Part shown: piece after piece, positions 55,751 to 64,000 of the stretch
Position numbering within the stretch: the first letter of the stretch is position 1
Layout: each line of letters begins with the position of its first letter
Assembly (NCBI GenBank): GCA_963693365.1
Contig: CAVNZM010000002.1
Span: forward strand, 248,001-312,000
DNA: 64,000 bases
DNA from: Amoebidium appalachense
Taxonomy: Eukaryota; Ichthyosporea
Direction of reading: 5' to 3'
Made by a program: the position numbers and the translations under genes
Notes under the pieces: model-generated
Databases searched by the model: none
Seen by the model: the letters and a program-made list of their open reading frames with translations, nothing else
What the model was told of the DNA's origin: nothing

Positions 55751-56422
55751 CCCTTTCGAGCTCACAATCCACAGGGTACTCTATCTCACACAAGCACATT
55801 CGGTTTGAAAATGCATAATTACTTCGTTGCAGGCTCGCAGGGAAACATTACTCATGCGCCAATATCGATAGGCAGTGTGCACGGGAAGTATGTGGATGAT
55901 ACTAGAAAGCATTGAAACAAATGTGTGTGTTACAAGACATTCAGTAGATTAGATAATATAGCATTACTCAAACACATGTCAACGATGTTGTGTGGGTGTT
56001 TGTGTGACAGTATGTACATGTTGTGTGTGTAAGCAGATGTTTTGTGTGTACGTTGTGTGTGGATGTGAATGTTGCGTGTATGCTGGTGTGTGGGGCTCTA
56101 TGGTAATGTGCGTGTGGAGGTATATCCTAGCACTCAAACGTGAGTAGTTTGTGCATATGTAACGGGATTTGGTAACGCATAAACAAAGTGTGGGAGGGAG
56201 GCAGGGAGGGGGGAGGGGGAGGGGGGAGAAGGGGGGAACTATTACTAATAGCGCTAAAGCTACACCCTATGAAGATCCCCCCTCCCCCCTCCCTCCCCCC
56301 CCCCCCCCCCCCAACCCCCCCCGATACCCCCTCCACTCCTATCACAAGGGGACAAAAATAAAAAATACAGGGCCTTTTGAAATTTTTGATACTTGGAATC
56401 AACAAAAAAATGAACAGGCGGC
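54277..56422. other. Convergent spacer between M13 and APC10
   Basis: The 3' ends of the two genes face each other here. A candidate polyadenylation signal for M13 is AATAAA at 54757-54762. G runs lie at 54297-54328 and 55127-55149, and C runs at 55719-55747 and 56296-56325. No other gene recognised. Confidence 0.6.
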
Positions 56423-62188
<5,766 letters not shown>

Positions 62189-63560
62189 GTTGGTAAGTCT
62201 CTGTGTGCTTGCCTACGTGTTTGTTACCAAGGCGGAACCCTATGAAAAGGCCGGCCCGAGGGTACCGGAGGAAGGGGAAGGCGTAGCGTTCAGTGGGTGA
62301 GTGGGGTTGGCAGTAGTCAGGTAAACCCTCCACAGTGCCCGTGGGTAACGAGTATGTGCTGGGCTGCTGGGTTCGTGACACTTATATAAGCCTCCGTGAG
62401 GACTATGCAGTCGTTGCACAGGTATCGGCGCTAACAGAGGTTCTTAGATGGTAACACCGTGTTAGAAGGGCCCACCGTGAAGAAGAGCCCTTCCGAAGGA
62501 AATTTTGGCTTCACTGACTCGGGAGGACGCCTATTTCGCGCCAAAACCTGGGCGTAAACCAATCAACTCTGCTACAGTGACGTCACTCAGCCGGCCGGGT
62601 TTCGCTTCTTCTTTTTTCTTTTTTTTTTGCCCCAACTTTTCAACGGACCGGACGGAGGGGGACAGGGAGAGTCACTGAACACCTGCCTCTCAGGCTGCAC
62701 TTGAAAAATAGCGGCAGAATTAGTTCTCTTCTTGCGGCGGCTGCAAAGCACAGGTTGGACGTGGCAGGGCCAGCGCACGGGCAGGCTTGCACTCAGGCCA
62801 TATTCCTATTTTCAAGTTTAGTTGTTCAAGTTATATTACAAAGGTGTGTGCAGGGCAAGACGAAGAGCTACACACACGCGTGAGAATAAAGAAAATGGTG
62901 CCACGGCTAAGACCGCAGGCTACTACACTTGTTGGAATTCTTCTTGATTTTGCACACACGTGCACCAACTTGAGGCACCGGTGTGTCGGCCTGTGGCACG
63001 GTTGGCGGTACCTGTGACTCGTGTGTGGGTGGGGAAGAACTTTGGGGGAGGGAGGGGGGAGGAGGAAGAGGGGGGAGGGGGGAGGGGGGGGGGGGGGGGG
63101 GAGCTCGAGGATGTGCAAGGGGAGGGGGAGCATATGCCACCCAGTACAGCAGGCTGCCATCAAATACACCGAGACTAACCACGTTTTTATTGCCAAGGAC
63201 TTTTTCCTCGACCCTGTCCCCCATCTGGTATTTTAACATCAGGTTAGGTGGTATAGCACTAGTCTGTCGTCAGACTTGCTGTAATTTTCTGCACACAACC
63301 AACAGCTACCATCGCAACTACTGCGGTAAGTGTTCACTCATCGGGGCGTGGCATTTGAAACTTAGTGCTGAAAATCGTTTAACATTATGTGCCACAGGCT
63401 GAGCTATGATTTTAACTATTTCTATTACTCGACCATAAATATCAAGTTTCGATACGTGTACCCAAACAAGTTGTATACATTAACTTGTTACCCAGCAGTG
63501 CCCCGCTTTAAAAAACAACTCTTCACTCACCACCCTTTACATGTTCACCACACAGACCAC
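62189..63560. other. Spacer between APC10 and the next minus-strand gene
   Basis: Contains the APC10 promoter region, a short G-rich block (63041-63101) and the 3' flank of the downstream-listed membrane protein. Some plus-strand stretches (62896-63010, 63130-63236, 63403-63587) read protein-like between plausible splice sites, but no family is recognisable and I do not call a gene. Confidence 0.5.
62534..62585 (-). promoter_or_regulatory. E2F-like, CCAAT and CRE sites upstream of APC10
   Basis: Three consensus sites lie 346-397 bp upstream of the APC10 ATG: TTTGGCGCGAAA on the gene strand (within 62534-62546), CCAAT on the plus strand (62559-62563) and the palindrome TGACGTCA (62578-62585). 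This combination is typical of cell-cycle gene promoters in animals and plants. Function is inferred from the consensus and the gene's role. Confidence 0.55.
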
Positions 63561-64000
63561 TCAGCGCCTTTCCTGCAACGTGTGTGACGACTCAGTGATG
63601 GTGTCAATGGCATCGGCCTCCAGCTCACCCCCAAACGATTCGTACTCCTTCTGAATCTTTTGCTGTCTTCTCTTCTCCGAGCGTGTTATGAACCACACAA
63701 TACCGAGTAGCGCAGCCGCACCCGCCAGTGACCCGCAGACAATAGCCGCCAAGTGGCCGCCTTCGTTGGGCTGCCCCGTGTATGCCTCGTTTGGTGCCTG
63801 TGACGTGGTGGCGGCTGAGCTCAGCTCAGCAGGTGCCGTGGCCCCCGCCTGCTCCGTGTGTGCAGCCACCGTGCTCGGTGTGGCCTCCTCCGCCACGGCC
63901 GAGCCCTCTCCGGCCGCCTCACCCACTGCCGTTGCTGCTGGGGCTGCTTCCGAGGGTGCCGCTGCCGCGGGCGTCTCAGCAGGGGCTGCAGGTGCCGCCC
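63561..64000 (-). CDS. C-terminal part of a mucin-like single-pass membrane protein (5' end outside the window)
   Basis: The frame is open from the window end to TGA at 63561. The visible 145 residues start with an Ala/Pro/Thr/Ser-rich stalk with few charges, typical of O-glycosylated mucin-like ectodomains. A hydrophobic segment follows (LAAIVCGSLAGAAALLGIVW, with small-residue packing motifs), then a basic stop-transfer stretch RSEKRRQQK and a short acidic cytoplasmic tail. This indicates type I topology. The family is unknown; many unrelated adhesion or receptor proteins end this way. No intron lies within the visible part. Confidence 0.7.
   Translation of the reverse strand, partial: AAPAAPAETPAAAAPSEAAPAATAVGEAAGEGSAVAEEATPSTVAAHTEQAGATAPAELSSAATTSQAPNEAYTGQPNEGGHLAAIVCGSLAGAAALLGIVWFITRSEKRRQQKIQKEYESFGGELEADAIDTITESSHTLQERR

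Noticed and set aside
62896-63587. Possible plus-strand exons between APC10 and the membrane protein gene
   Set aside because: Individual pieces look protein-like (for example LSYDFNYFYYSTINIKF) with candidate splice sites, but no consistent phase or family could be established.

Overview
This is a eukaryotic nuclear window: every recognisable gene except one is cut by many spliceosomal introns with GT-AG borders, and the introns and spacers are packed with microsatellites and long mononucleotide C and G runs. Joining exons by protein-family similarity, splice consensus and phase gave three complete genes, one nearly complete gene and one 3'-end fragment. The mix (CD36/LIMP-2 receptor, M13 neprilysin-like peptidase, APC10 with an E2F-like promoter, plus a plant/fungal-type delta-12 desaturase) fits an intron-rich protist. 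A unicellular relative of animals, such as an ichthyosporean, is my best guess, but this is inference and not proven by the window.

Layout. 315-2844 (-): membrane fatty-acid desaturase, 4 exons, last exon beyond position 1. 2845-13442: intergenic, with a CCAAT-rich promoter stretch, a 1.02 kb Harbinger/Tourist-like inverted-repeat element (4367-5385), two copies of a GC-rich dispersed repeat on either side of it, and many microsatellites. 13443-28828 (+): CD36/LIMP-2 family receptor, 18 exons, 835 aa with an unusually large ectodomain and an acidic dileucine tail. 28829-31628: spacer with a 32-bp minisatellite. 31629-33467 (-): leucine-rich-repeat protein, without recognised introns and apparently frame-broken. 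36657-54276 (+): M13 zinc metallopeptidase, 19 exons, 767 aa, whose last intron holds 4.3 kb of (GA)n satellite. 56423-62188 (-): APC10/DOC1, 8 exons, 189 aa, complete. 63561-64000 (-): C-terminal part of a mucin-like single-pass membrane protein running off the window end.

The genes do not form a functional unit; they are ordinary neighbours (lipid desaturation, endolysosomal or surface receptor, ectopeptidase, cell-cycle ubiquitin ligase subunit). The most unusual aspect is intron architecture: CA repeats run directly into splice acceptors, GT repeats directly out of some donors, one exon end plus its splice donor is tandemly repeated, one intron apparently uses a GC donor, and a 56-bp perfect foldback sits against a splice acceptor. 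I found no tRNA, rRNA, CRISPR, phage or virus-derived gene.
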